In this document: in pieces, positions 21,043 to 32,500 of the stretch
Position numbering within the stretch: the stretch's first letter is position 1
How the letters are laid out: every line of letters begins with the position of its first letter
DNA from: Azolla caroliniana
Lineage: Eukaryota; Polypodiophyta
Reading direction: 5' to 3'
Length of the DNA: 64,000 nucleotides
NCBI GenBank assembly: GCA_043228905.1
Contig: JBHGNT010000022.1
Span: 434,001 to 498,000 of the forward strand
Notes under the pieces: model-generated
Seen by the model: only the letters and a program-made list of their open reading frames with translations
The model's database searches: none
Told to the model about the DNA's origin: nothing
Translations under genes and position numbers: made by a program

Positions 21043-21832
21043 TGTTGTGTGGCGCATGACACACGTGCCAAACATCGTGATGTGTGCGTCACAAGCGCGA
21101 ACAAGCACCAGGCCTCTATCCACTAGTGGTTATGGAGGATTGATGATGGGATCATTCAAGATAACGGAACCGCGGAAGGACTAGTGCAAGCAACGAAACG
21201 GCGGAAGGACTAGCGCAAGCGAGAAGTATTAAAGATAAATTGATAGATAGATATAGGTGGGAATTCCTATTCCCAGTTTGAACTTTTAACTTCAAAATTG
21301 AGATAGAAGACACCTTGTCATCGAGATAACTAGAACTTATTAATTATTGTTGATTGTATACATTGTCTCCCCTTTCTTTCTCTTTCTCTCCTTCTTATAT
21401 AGATGCCCCCATGCATATGTGCATGTGAGGGTGTAGTACATACATACAATGCATGAGATGCATGCAATGCATGATCGCCATTTGGCGCTCATGCATCATA
21501 TGTGATGCATGATGACCATGTACCTTATCTAAGCTCTCATGCACAAACAATTTTGTGTGAAATGTACAATGAACAAAATTAACTTTCAAATGAAACAACG
21601 TAATCTAATGGTATGTCTATTGCCTCCTATCTTGGATGTGTAGGGTTCAAAACCTTTACTTGCACCTCATTATATGCGTTAGGCTTATTATATATATGTG
21701 TGTAATGATCACCTAAACACACATCACACGTGCACATTAACCATCACCCCTTCCATACATGTGCATATTGCACCTTCTCAATTTTCCTTGTTCCACGTGA
21801 TTTTCACACTGTTGCCGAAAATCTTCACGACA
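21043..21832 (-). repeat. 5' LTR (790 bp) of the non-autonomous element
   Basis: It begins TGTTGTGTGG (one change from TGTCGTG) and ends CACGACA, followed by the duplicated GCGT. Relative to the other LTR it has extra pieces near 21175-21205 and near 21470-21505. The second is a palindrome-rich run (gatcgccatttggcgctc, then atgcatcatatgtgatgcat). The tRNA-like module is repeated at 21598-21662 on the plus strand. Confidence 0.9.
21598..21662 (+). other. tRNA-like module in the 5' LTR
   Basis: Same module as at 18398-18462, with the box A-like TAATCTAATGGTATG and the box B-like GGTTCAAAACC. The anticodon-arm-like hairpin has lost one pairing base (cctcct..ggatg). Antisense to the LTR. Confidence 0.45.
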
Positions 21833-21836
21833 GCGT

Positions 21837-22085
21837 ACACAACGTATATGACTCAACACAGAAAATGAACTCGACACAAAATAGATACGAAGTGTTACCA
21901 AAACATAGAGAGTCAGACAAATAGAGACTAATTGCAGATGTTGGATACAAAATTATCGCTAGCTATTACAAGTTTTCCATGCCCTTTATGTACAGGGTCA
22001 TGGGTGGTTACTCTCGGTGTGTGAATCGTTAATTTTCTTAAAATATTAATTACGCTTTGCTTGTCCCTACGCTACGGTTGTTACT
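21837..22085 (-). other. Probable leader/LTR sequence of gypsy E, distal part
   Basis: A non-coding stretch between the non-autonomous element and the gag fragment of F. It presumably continues 17641-17904. No matching LTR copy exists at the other end of E, so the assignment rests on position. Confidence 0.35.
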
Positions 22086-23660
22086 CCCTCTTTATTACGC
22101 TATGGCCCCATCCATCCTCTTCGCTTGCCGTAACTGTCCCTTTGTCTTTTCTCCTTCTTGACCTTTCCCACTTGGCCCTCCAAGGCGACCAACACCAATC
22201 CGGGTATCGTCTTTCGCCTCCTCTCCGGTCGTAGTCTGGAGACTAATCTCGCTCATAGCAGACCCGAACATAATCCTCTCTCCGTCGGTCATCGTACCGG
22301 TATCCGCGTTCTAGTCTGTAACGGTCCTCTCTTCGAAACCACTCCTCATCCGGTTGTCGGTCATTCCAGGGCTCAATTTGGCGGACTGGCCCTGCCTGCC
22401 GATTTAATCAATTATACTCACATCGGTCCATGGTGTGTGACCGGGAGTGACACCTCATACATTGGGTCTACATCGTACATTTCACAGTGGAATGACCAGG
22501 GTTGAGACACATCGTGCACTATATTGACTGCCAAAATTGCAGGTCCTCCTCTCTCGGCAGTGCACGTTGTAAGGTCCCCATCGCCATGTAGTTTCATTTT
22601 TGGGCCTGATCCAACTCTAGAACCTGGTCAATGACTTCATCAATGGTGTTCGTACGGAAATCTAGCACTTCTAGCATCGTTCGGAGTGGCTCCCGAAGTG
22701 CGGCCAAAAACATTGCCTTCACTTCGTCCTCCTAGGGTGCCATTGTGAGCTGGTTGTGCAATGTTTGAAACCGGATTATAAATTGTGGGACGGTTTCGTT
22801 GGCTTCCTGGTATGTTGTGTAGAACTATCTGACTAGTTCCCTCTCCTCCACTTGTCGGTGAAACAATCTCAGAAACTTTTCCCGCAAGGCTTGAAATGTG
22901 GCAAAGCTTCCCGAGAGGTGCTTCACATGCCACCTTGCCACGAGTCCTTCTAGTGACATGCCGAATTCCGCGCTTTTCGATCGCTCGGCTTCCACTTCCG
23001 TTACTCGCTACGACACATGGTTGGCCTCCCATGTCTACAAAAAAGTGTATATGAGCGCTTCCGGATCCAGTTCATCCCTATTTTGTGATATGGGTATGCC
23101 ATATTGTCGTCGTCTGTAGCCCATTTCGGTTCCGGCAAGGGTTCGTGTACCGGTGGTGTCGATGGATGATTGTTTTCCTCCTTCGATTCTCGTTCCGGTG
23201 GTGTCAATGTGTGGTCGTCTTCTACTTCTGGTTGTTGTTCCGGATTCCCCTTGTGTTGGTGGTGTCAGTATCGTAATTTCTAACTCTGGTGTCGACATGC
23301 ATTTGGATCCGTCTTCCTACGACTCATATGGAGTGTCATGACTGGATCGATAATTGGAGTGGACGCTCCGTTCATTGTCCGACTCCGACTCGAATGTTGA
23401 GAATGCTTTTGAGTCTCTGGCGCCTATTGCTAGCATTTGCAATAGCGACTCGGCTTCAAGCAAACTAATGGGGCTACTTCCTTCGTCTGATTGTCATTGG
23501 TTTTGTAACCGGATTGTTTCCTCCGAAACCCGCCGAAGCACTCTAGGAAAATATCGATCCCGCCTGATCTCTTTAGCTACCTATTGGTACTCTTCCCACC
23601 TTCGCAGTCGTTCAGCTAATCTTCTCGCTCGTTTGGCCACTAGGTCGTTCGTCTGCTGAG
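22086..23660 (-). pseudogene. Ty3/gypsy element F, gag fragment
   Basis: Minus-strand reading, with stops and shifts, gives a retrotransposon gag: EFGMSLEGLVARWHVKHL, FATFQALREKFLRLFHRQV, then TVPQFIIRFQTLHNQL and MLEVLDFRTNTIDEVIDQ. It is followed at 22520-22090 by a decayed Cys/His-rich and Arg-rich tail (SHTMDRCEYN, then RRRDYVRV). The gag core and tail parallel those of E segment by segment, so E and F are related but separate insertions. F ends at about 22086 without a protease or RT. Confidence 0.7.
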
Positions 23661-23753
23661 ACATCCATTACCCGTTGTTCACTGCTCTATGCAGGAATCG
23701 TGGTAACCAAAACTATGTTCATCCTAGGCTGGACTTAGCCACAAACACAGGGT

Positions 23754-24127
23754 GTCCGTTCTGGAACACTTCTCCCGATTTCGATCTAACTATTCTTGGA
23801 TGCCCTCCGGATTACTTAATACGCAACCGATTGCTTATAACACGCGTAAGATTAATAGTTTAAGCATAGAACGGCAAGTACACAAGGAACAATAGAATTA
23901 AGAACAAAAACACACTAGTCTCTTATTACTTCCATTAATCTTTTACATCGATTCTGAACCCTTTTATATGCATCTGGTATAGCTTACAAACCTTACCGGC
24001 TACTGACTATCAATTGGTGCGGATCCGGATCCGTTCATTCCTATAATATTACTTAACTAATGCTAATAATTATATTATTATACTCCGACTTTCTGACTCA
24101 TCCCCGTTCACATTACTCCTCCGGAAC
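23754..24127 (-). mobile_element. Candidate 5' LTR of gypsy F
   Basis: In minus orientation it starts TGTTCCGGAGGAG and ends CCAGAACGGACA. It has a TATA box (TATAAAAGG near 23962) at a normal position and lies upstream of the F gag. It is bounded on the right by copia G sequence. No second copy is available to confirm the ends, and the primer-binding site beside it is not one I recognise. Confidence 0.5.
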
Positions 24128-25960
24128 ACTCTTTAGGCCAACAATGTTCTTTGATTGCTTGAAAGCTCTTGTGGTCTACTCAATCTGGTTGAGATCGAAC
24201 TCTCCTCGGGTATTGACCTTAGTTGATCATTGTCCTCTGTGTCGTCAAGGTCAACCAGAAATGGTTTGGGTGGAGTCAGTTCAGGTTTGTACCAAGATGT
24301 TGATTCGTCAAAGATTACGTCTCATCCCGACTTATTCGAACCTTCCGAATAGAGGGAAAGATCCATGTGTGCCTGGAGAAGTCGTTGATAAAGGTAACAT
24401 AGTAGTGACATCCTCCGAATGTTGCCGTTTGAGCAAGTCCCCACACATCTAAGTGGATTACGTCCAGTAGGCCTTTGCTCACTTTCCTCTCTTTCAGGAA
24501 CGGGTGCCGATGTTGCTTGTCGAATTGGCAAGCTTCACATACTCCTTCAATCTCTTTCTCTTTGAATGTAGGGAGTCCGACAAAGAATCCTTTTGATTGC
24601 ATCCCCTTGAGCTTTTTGAGGTTGATATGGCCGATTCTTTTATGTCATAGCTCTATATCGGTGTCGGCTTTATGGCCCTTTGCGAACATGGCCAATTTTA
24701 CCTCGTTTGACTCGAGGATAAACATTCGGCCTTCCCGTCGACCACAAGCAATGAGTCGGCCTTCCTTCTCAATGAAGCAACCACCTTGGTTGAATCGAAC
24801 TTGCATGCTTTGCTCAACAATTTGGCTAACCGAGACCAAATTCTTCATTATGGTCAGTACATGCAAGACGTTTTTGATGCAAGTTAGTTCGCCTTCTTTC
24901 CCGAATGGGACATTGCTGACATGTTGAATCGGATGTGTAGTGTTGTCATCTTCGGTCTCAACATAGTCGGGTCGATCTAGCTCTCGTAGGTCTCGGAACC
25001 ATTCTTGATGTGACATCATATAGTTTGATGCTCTGGAGTCAACAAAGCATACGTCTTCCGGATTAGAGGTATTGGTCAGGCTGGAGGAGTTCACTCTATC
25101 TCTCATTACGAATAATCCACCATAGTCGACGTATTTGGAGTTGATGGCATAATTGGGGAGTTGTCGTCTTGTAGAAGACAACTCACTATTCTTCTTTCGA
25201 CACTCCTCTTCATGGTGGCTGATTGTGCCACAATATCCACATTTGATGGGATTGTTTTGTTGGCTTGGACTGGCATGGAAGCTCCCCCTTCTTTCGAGCG
25301 TTCCTCTTGAGTTTCCACCATCTTGCCGGTAATGGGAGTTGTTTTCATAGGTCGAAGCTCGTCTGCCTCGTCCTTGGCTGAATTGGCCTCTTCTTGCATG
25401 ACTGCGTCCTCTTCCTCCATCCGAGTGTGTGTAGAGCATGTGGCCTTCCAAGGCATTGCTCCTTGTTGAAACATGGTTTTCTTCAACCAACAATATTGAT
25501 TGAAGATCGAAGAAAGAGGGAGGATTCTCTCTTGCTTGTGTTCTCATGACGCCAAATTGTGGTGCGAGGCCGCTTAGGCATATTTGCACCATCTCATCAT
25601 CCTCCACATTGATGCTTATTGAGCCGAATGAATCACAAAGCTCCTTGATCTTCAAGGTGTAGTTTGTGATGGACATGTCCCTTTGTTGGATGTTGTTCAA
25701 CTCTTGGCAGAGTTGAAGCTTTCTTGCGGTTGTGTTGGCCCGAAAAATCTTCCTTAGATTCTCCCACGCTTCCTTCGGTGTCTTGGCTTCTCAAATGTAG
25801 CCGAGCATGTGGTCATGGACACATGTCACCAAGCAATACATTACTCGACTAGTCGCTTGCTCCCATGTTGAGTAGTCGGCGTCCTTTGGGTTGAGTTTGT
25901 TTTCTTGAGCTCCTTTGATGTGGCACTACGATAGCGGATAGCCGGATTTGTCGTCGTCAT
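24128..25960 (-). pseudogene. Copia element G, gag to integrase, internally deleted and truncated
   Basis: The minus frame from 25700 is open for 351 codons: gag (NNIQQRDMSITNYTLKIKEL, QICLSGLAPQFGVMRTQ), zinc knuckle CGYCGTISHHEEEC, protease with the active site changed (CFVDSRASNYMMS, Gly of DSG replaced by Arg) and a pre-integrase region. The integrase finger and N-terminus follow (CEACQFDKQHRHPF, VIHLDVWGLAQT, FINDFSRHTWIF). At about 24310 it jumps to the post-integrase linker (VIFDESTSWYKPEL), so the integrase core is deleted. RT and RNase H are absent. The upstream gag (25960-25700) has a stop. It is the same family as copia H, with matching block order and near-identical motifs. Confidence 0.85.
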
Positions 25961-26016
25961 ATCAAACACACAATCACTATAAGTCAGGTGGGCTTAATGG
26001 ATATGCTAAACCACAT

Positions 26017-26028
26017 GCTTTGATACCA
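26017..26028 (-). other. Primer-binding site of copia G
   Basis: The minus-strand sequence TGGTATCAAAGC has one mismatch to the initiator-Met tRNA site and lies directly inside the LTR end. Confidence 0.85.
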
Positions 26029-26423
26029 TGTAAATAATTAGCTAGAGTAATTATGTTATTCGGAATAGATTAGAGATGTGTGTTATGTGTGTGTTGAAAG
26101 AGGAGCGAAGCGACACACGATAGATAGGAAAATAAAAAGACTCAAATGTATATTAATAAGGAGTAAGAAATACAATAGAAAACAACTAAGTACAAAAGAG
26201 GGAGAAAGGTGCTTTATATAAAGTCACCCTCTCCCTACATTCTCTCACTGAAGCTCATGTGTCATGGGGAATGTGAAAACTCATTAGTTATGTGTCATAA
26301 AATATGATTCTATGACACATAGTTAATGTTGGAGAGTTAGTGGTGACCTTTGACCTTTGATTGCTTATACATTCTCAAAGGGTGTATTCACACATTAGGC
26401 TAGGTTGAGTTTGATTCTCAACA
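26029..26423 (-). mobile_element. 5' LTR of copia G
   Basis: In sense (minus) orientation it starts TGTTGAGAATCAA and ends TTTACA. It is homologous along its length to the LTRs of copia H (tgttgagaatcaagctcaac, actatgtgtcatagaatc, gagggtgactatatataaag). Its 395 bp make it somewhat shorter than those of H. No 3' LTR of G is present. Confidence 0.85.
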
Positions 26424-26935
26424 AATTTCCCAAAAATTTAGCACATGCATGTGTTTCTCTTGTGTTTAGAGAAATTGTTCAGTAACGTCCTATATACTTC
26501 TCTTTCTTTGAATAAGCCTTTAAATTGGTAGTTATGCAAATGTTTTTGATAATTCTCGTTATCCTTGACTACATCCAAAATAATAAGGCACTTTCGAGCT
26601 TCATGACATTCTTTATCAAACCATTTTTTCTTTGAACTACATTTTTTGATTCATTTCCAAGATGTGTGACTTTCTTGAAAGCTTCCCTTTTGCATTCTAG
26701 TATGACACCATGTTGCATCTTTGTAACGTATCCTCAACCATCTTGGAATACATGGGCGCTTGCTTAAGGTTCGTGCTCAAGTGCAATTGTTCATTATCTT
26801 CAATGACCTTCTCATATTCAACCTATGCATACATTTAAGTTCTATGATCGGATTTCGATGTCAATTCACCAAGTGATAATTTATGCATGCGATCCCAAAT
26901 ACATGTAAAAAAAACCATTAGTGTTGGGCTATAAG

Positions 26936-27566
26936 CATAGATTGACACATGCGTGATATTCGTGATATTCTCCATGCGCAATATTCTCAATATTCGAGAA
27001 TACGAAATGGCCCCAAGAATATTAGAAAACCATTCGTTTTGCAAAATAAATATAAAATATTTATTTATTTATTTAAATAAATTTATTTCACCAAAAAAAG
27101 AATTATTATATGAAACTTATTTTAATTAATCAATTAATTAATTCCTTTTTTTAAAACGAATATTTTTATATTTATTATACAAATATGATTAGTATGAACT
27201 TTGAAGATATGATTAGTTTGAAGTACTATTTTTAATGTCAAAATAAAAATATCCATAAATTTTGAGGGAATAAAAAATGAGAATTTAATGAGCCTTTATT
27301 TTATTCTATTTATTTATTAAAAATAAAATGAATACTTATAACTTATAAGTTATACATTTATTATAAAAATTTAGTAGTCTCAAATCCCAAGTCTATCTTT
27401 TATTATCCCTATTTATTGTCAAGTTCCTTTTTTTTTATCCTAGGAAATTAAAAAAGACAGAGTTTTTTTGTTTTTTTAGTTAAACGAATACTTGACCACC
27501 CATTCGTATTCATATTCGTTTGCATTTGAATGGGAAACTCGACGAATGCGAATATGTCAATCTATG
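26936..27566. mobile_element. 631-bp hAT-like non-autonomous DNA element, TSD GCTATAAG
   Basis: The ends are inverted repeats, CATAGATTGACA.. on the left and its complement on the right, and 8-bp GCTATAAG copies flank it at 26928-26935 and 27567-27574. An 8-bp duplication is typical of the hAT superfamily. The inside is AT-rich with tta/aat runs and no ORF. Its ends and inner parts match those of the 7.9-kb element at 43230-51170. Confidence 0.88.
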
Positions 27567-28920
27567 GCTATAAGGATGCATCATTTGCAATAAGCATTCC
27601 AGTACCATTGCACATTGATAAGAGTAACTTCCCAAATTGGTTTGGATCTTTTTCATTAAGAGAAGAGCGACTATACATTTGTATATCCTATTGGATCCTT
27701 TGAGATATGTGCCATGAAAGATTGTTGTGCATCAAGTTGGAAACTGCGTTCATGTCACCAAATACAATAACTTCCTTTTTTGGATTGGAAATAAGCAATG
27801 CCATCTTCTAGATTATCATTTGGTGTTTCTATTTTGATTCATATGAAGCATTATCACCAAATATTTATCTATTTCCTTATTAATCAAACATGCCACTCCT
27901 TCATTGTCTTGGATTTTTCACCCATATTAAAATGTGTACATTGTAGTTTTCTAACACTTGAATCCTTTGAATGTCATGCTCCCATGTTTAAAAGAGAAGT
28001 ATATGATATCTCAATCGTATTCCATGGGCATCCGTTGCAATTCTAAAAGCATAGTTGTAGGAGATTTGAATTAGTCCCATAGATCACGTGTTCCTATTAT
28101 TTATCTTTTTGTCTTTAGGCATATCCTCAACCTTATTTTCAACTTTTCTTCATATGATTTATGACAACCATTTTTTTGTGGGATGGCGATCTTCACTCAT
28201 AAAGCACTATGTACCTTTGAAATACACCCATAATACAATCTTCACTCATGAAGCATTGTGTATACCTTTGAGGTACACCCAACAATTTTTTAGTATGCGC
28301 TTTGTATTGTCTGACATTGTGCATACAATAGGCCTTGTGTATCATTTGTCATCCGAGTAACACCATGTTTCTGAACCTACTTGTGCCCCATACACATTCA
28401 CATTCGACAAATCATAATGCACACTAAAGAATATATGGGTGACCTTTTGGAGGGATGCAGAGTGTTTCCATTCTCTCTTCTTTAGTCCCACAGATGACAA
28501 TGTTCTTTGAGCGTTGTTCACATTCTTTCGATTCATAGACATCTATGCATTCTATATTCCCTCTACATTCTTCTCTTGATCCATCGCATGCATAATAGAC
28601 GAGTTCGATGCCACACCACATACATCAGCTAATGACTTTGTTGTGCATACATTTTTTCATCTCACTCACATTCTCCTTTGTTGTCCATGTTTTCCTCCTT
28701 TAGTGCTTCCTTTTTACTCAATCTTGTTTGATCACTCATTTGTTTCTAATGAGCCTCATCTTTGCTTTCTTACATTCTTGAATCTCACCATAAAGTTTTG
28801 CAACCGTTTTTTATTAAGACCCTCTTCTCAAATAACAACAATATGTAGTTTTGCATTCTCCTTCATGAGTGTCCTAATCTCATCACCTTGCTTGTTTATA
28901 TGGTTTCCTGAAGAGAAATC

Positions 28921-29110
28921 AAGCGACTCATAACCATTGTCTCCATTTGCAGTTGAATATGTTGCATTCATATCTGGAATCATTAGCGGTTCATAAGCAT
29001 CGTCTCCATTTGCAGTTGAATCTGTTGCATTTGTATAAGGAATCGTTGGCGACTCATAAGCATTGTCTACATTTGTAGTTGAATCTATTGCATTCCTATC
29101 AGGAATCGTT
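28921..29110. repeat. 63-bp minisatellite, about 3 units
   Basis: The unit gcgactcataagcattgtct..cagttgaatctgttgcattt repeats at 28922, 28985 and 29048. Sixty-three is divisible by three, and the minus strand reads as diverged TIPYTNATDSTANGDDAYE repeats. It may therefore be a coding repeat of the decayed region. Confidence 0.8.
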
Positions 29111-29344
29111 GTCGAACTTGGATATTGGATCGTTGGCCCCCCATGATTGTATGACCAAACCTACAAGAAAAGTAAGCTTCAGAAACCAGTAGTAAGCTTT
29201 TCGAGTTTTGATTACAGGAATCGAACCGATCTTCCGAGATCATTTCGTCGATCTTGCAGCGAGCGAGTCTTCGATCCGATCCGAAGCCATAGCTTGTCAA
29301 AAATCAGACCCCGCATGACCAAGTTTTGGCCTATATACATTTGC

Positions 29345-29397
29345 CGATCGATCGATCGATCGCAACTCAGACTGACCTGATCGATCGATCGATCGCA
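29345..29397. repeat. Two (GATC)n tracts upstream of GCP5
   Basis: cgatcgatcgatcgatcg at about 29345-29362 and gatcgatcgatcgatcg at about 29379-29395 can pair with each other. A second low-complexity run of gctgcaggag and ggtgaag units lies at 29466-29518. All are in the presumed 5' region of GCP5. Confidence 0.85.
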
Positions 29398-29594
29398 GCT
29401 TAGATTATTGACCTGAGGAGGAGGAGAATGGGCCATTTTGGTAAATAATGGAAACCTCTCTCACCTGCAGGAGCTGCAGGAGCTGCAGGTGGAGGTGAAG
29501 GTGAAGGTGCTGCAGGTGCCTTTTCATTCCATTATTCCTCCCTCTCTCACCCTTCCCGCGCTTCTTCACTCGGAACCCTAAACCTGCAGAAGCT

Positions 29595-32500
29595 ATGGCG
29601 TGCAAAGGTACGCAACAGGAGAGATGTTCAATCTCTCTTCCCTTCCTTCCTTCCTTCCTTCATCCATGCATTCTTCCATTCCCCGTTCCTCCTCTTCTCT
29701 GTTCTTCTTCACCATTCTCCTTCCTCATTCTTCCTATTTTCGTTCATTCATTCATTCTTCTTCTCCTCTCTCTCTCTCTCTCTCCGACTGATCGATTCAA
29801 AAGTCTCATGAATTCAACGTTTTCCGCAGAAATAGTAGCTGTAGATCAACAGATCTCTCTCATCGATCTTGTCAGCCGATCGCGCTGCACTGGATTTCCT
29901 TTTCTTGTTCCAAAACGCTGCCTGAGGATAACGGAAGCTTCTCTGGTAAGCTGAAATTACTCTCTAACAAGGCTAAGTCTTGTGTCTGGTAAGATTAAAT
30001 CCTCTCTTGTATTACTAAAAAATGTATCCGCTAAGGTAAGCTTACACGTTTTATTTGGTAATCCTAAGTGTTCTCTGGCAAGCTTTGTTTTTACTAATAA
30101 GCTCACGCATCCGGTAATCCTTTACTGAACTATCCTCATAGTCTGATTGGATCGTTTCTTATCATAACGACTTGATCTTGATTATTTCTGTACAAAATCT
30201 AGCTGATTAATGGTGAGATGTTGAACCCAACAGATTGTTCGCTTACAGTTGCTTATACATCAATTTAAACTATGTTTGTAATGATGGTCAAGGATTTAGC
30301 TTATGACCTTTTAAAACTGGTTGACAATTGTCATATCATTATTTGAATCGATGGTCTTGCTCAACATTACATGATGGTTGAGCCTGTAGCTCATTGTCTG
30401 TCAAAAGTCCTTTAAAACTGTGATGCCTATATTTAAAGCAATGGTCTTGTTCAACACAACATGATTAAACCGAAGGTTTCAGCTGATAGAAAGGATGGTC
30501 TTGTCCGACAAGACATGGTGGCAAAGGGTTTAGCTTATCAGCTGTTAGTAACGATTTGCTTGTGCAACACAACATGATGGTCACAGTTTCATCTAATCAG
30601 TCTTCAAACTTGTTGGCAAGTGTTTATTGTACCTGCCATATTTGAAACTATGGTTTTGGTCAACATGGCATAGAATAGAATAGATGTTTTATTACCATCC
30701 ATGATGAGGGGAATTTTGACCTATTGGACCAAATCAACATATCATCTTGTATGTGCCTCTTTTCTAAGAAGGGGGATTACTACTCTGTAGTAAAAACTCT
30801 CTATGCGAAAATAATGCATGCACATATGTGCTCACCCTTCTTAGAGGACATTTGAGTATGGCAGTCACATATCATGCCCGCCTAACAAGTCATCATATTT
30901 CTCGTGAATTACCTTTACTTATATGATGAACATGCGACAAGTAAGTGCTATTCATCCTCTACGAGGTTTTCATTGCATATCTCCATATTTGGGTGATGAT
31001 GCCATGATGCTACATCAACACCTAACTTGTGTGAGCGAGTTCGAAGAAGTGTTGAGGCTCTCTAAGGGCCAAGCCTCATGGGGTCTGGGATATGTGATTA
31101 GATATGTTATGGCATTTTTACCTTGTATTGGGGCTGAAGTGGGGGTTTAATATTTGCAATGTAATATTCCAATTTTGACATTTTAATATCTTCCCACTTC
31201 ATCCTTAGTGCCTCTAGTAATATATCCTCAATGATCACATACTTCATAGCATCACCTGGGCGCTCCAATAGATCTTTTACTCACCATCTCGTAAACCATT
31301 TCATAAGTCAAGCACCCAGACAAATGAGAGGGTTTTGCTCTTATGAGTTTTTTGTACTTTGCATCCTATGTTCCCAGCTTGTTTGGGCAATCTATGATCA
31401 GGCATATTCTTGACTTTTGTGATACACATGTATACTCTTTGCATGGCTAGTACCTCTATGGGCTGAGCACCTGTTTCAAATAGTGTGATAGAATAGGATG
31501 TTGAAGATTTTACCCCCAATTGTCTACTTAAGAACATATTTTCTCTATTTCATTCCATGCATTAAGTGAGATAGTGCCACCCCACACTTCCATTAAGCAA
31601 CACTTGAACCGCCATAGCATTGAATAGCGTCAATCTCACTTCCCATCCTCGAGTATCAATGATGACCAACGATTGGGTTAGTCACTGTTGAAAACTGTTA
31701 TTGCTAATCTTACTCAATATGACATGACTGTCAAGAACTTAACCAATAATCATTTAAACTTATAGACAATGGTTATATTCGATGATTTATTTATTAAATC
31801 AATGTTTTCCAGGTATGTGATGTCCTTAAAATGGTGCAAGGATACCCTAGCAATTCCTTTTCATGGGATGAAGAAAGCTCGCTATTCCGTTTTCAAGACG
31901 GTTTGCATCTTTCCCATCTGTCTCAATCGAGCCTCAAACGACTTCTTGCTCGATTCATTAATACTTCTTCTAGCTTACGGAGGGTCCATTCCTTCATCGA
32001 AAGAGTCACACAAGCTTCTTGTAATATTGGACCATTATACCTACAAGCATCTCCTACTTTACAAGCCTTTGCAAGCATGGTTTCACTTCGACTTGAGGTA
32101 ATGTAGTCTTTTATTGATCTTCTCATGCTTTTTTTGTTTCTTTTTTCAGTATTTCTAATAACGTCATCAAAAACTATATATATGTCCTTACAATGAAGGA
32201 CAATTCTTGAGAGATAAACAGGGTACCGGAGGAAATTCTACTAATTATTTTGGTTGTTTTCCAAGATGAAACGACATTTCTAGATGCAATTTCCAGTTTG
32301 GCCTCAGAGGTCATTGAACCTTGTAAGACACTAATATATCTGTATTTCTTTCCAACTGCCCCAATACTAGTCCTAAGCTACTCCTCCCATTACAGTCTCA
32401 TTATTTATCCTTAGCATTTGTTACTTACATCTATTTGATAATCATGTTCATCATTTGATCAGCTCATTGGTTTACCCTTTGCCTCAATAGAGACGTTTCT

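Larger units (their letters stand above)
17909..21832 (-). mobile_element. Complete 3.9-kb non-autonomous LTR retrotransposon (LARD-like), TSD GCGT
   Basis: Two direct LTRs (17909-18631 and 21043-21832) enclose 2.4 kb without recognisable gag, protease, RT or integrase. GCGT flanks the whole unit (17905-17908 and 21833-21836). The minus orientation is set by the purine tract beside the left LTR and a tRNA-type primer site beside the right LTR. The single long ORF is charged, repetitive and shares no motif I recognise. It must depend on another element for replication. It lies in the leader of gypsy E. Its LTR family also occurs as the solo LTR at 3654-4748. Confidence 0.85.
26440..29160 (-). 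pseudogene. Unrecognised decayed coding-like region, interrupted by a hAT-like element
   Basis: Several minus-strand pieces read like protein in shifting frames: KSLADVCGVASNSSIMHAM and CIDVYESKECEQRSKNIVIC (28640-28420), KKIQTNLGSYSYQCAMVLEC (about 27660-27590), and, after removal of the 631-bp insert, LMVFFTCIWDRMHKLSLGEL (26930-26850). Stops and shifts between them show it is not an intact gene. I do not recognise the family, and introns cannot be excluded. The region lies upstream of GCP5 on the opposite strand. Confidence 0.3.
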
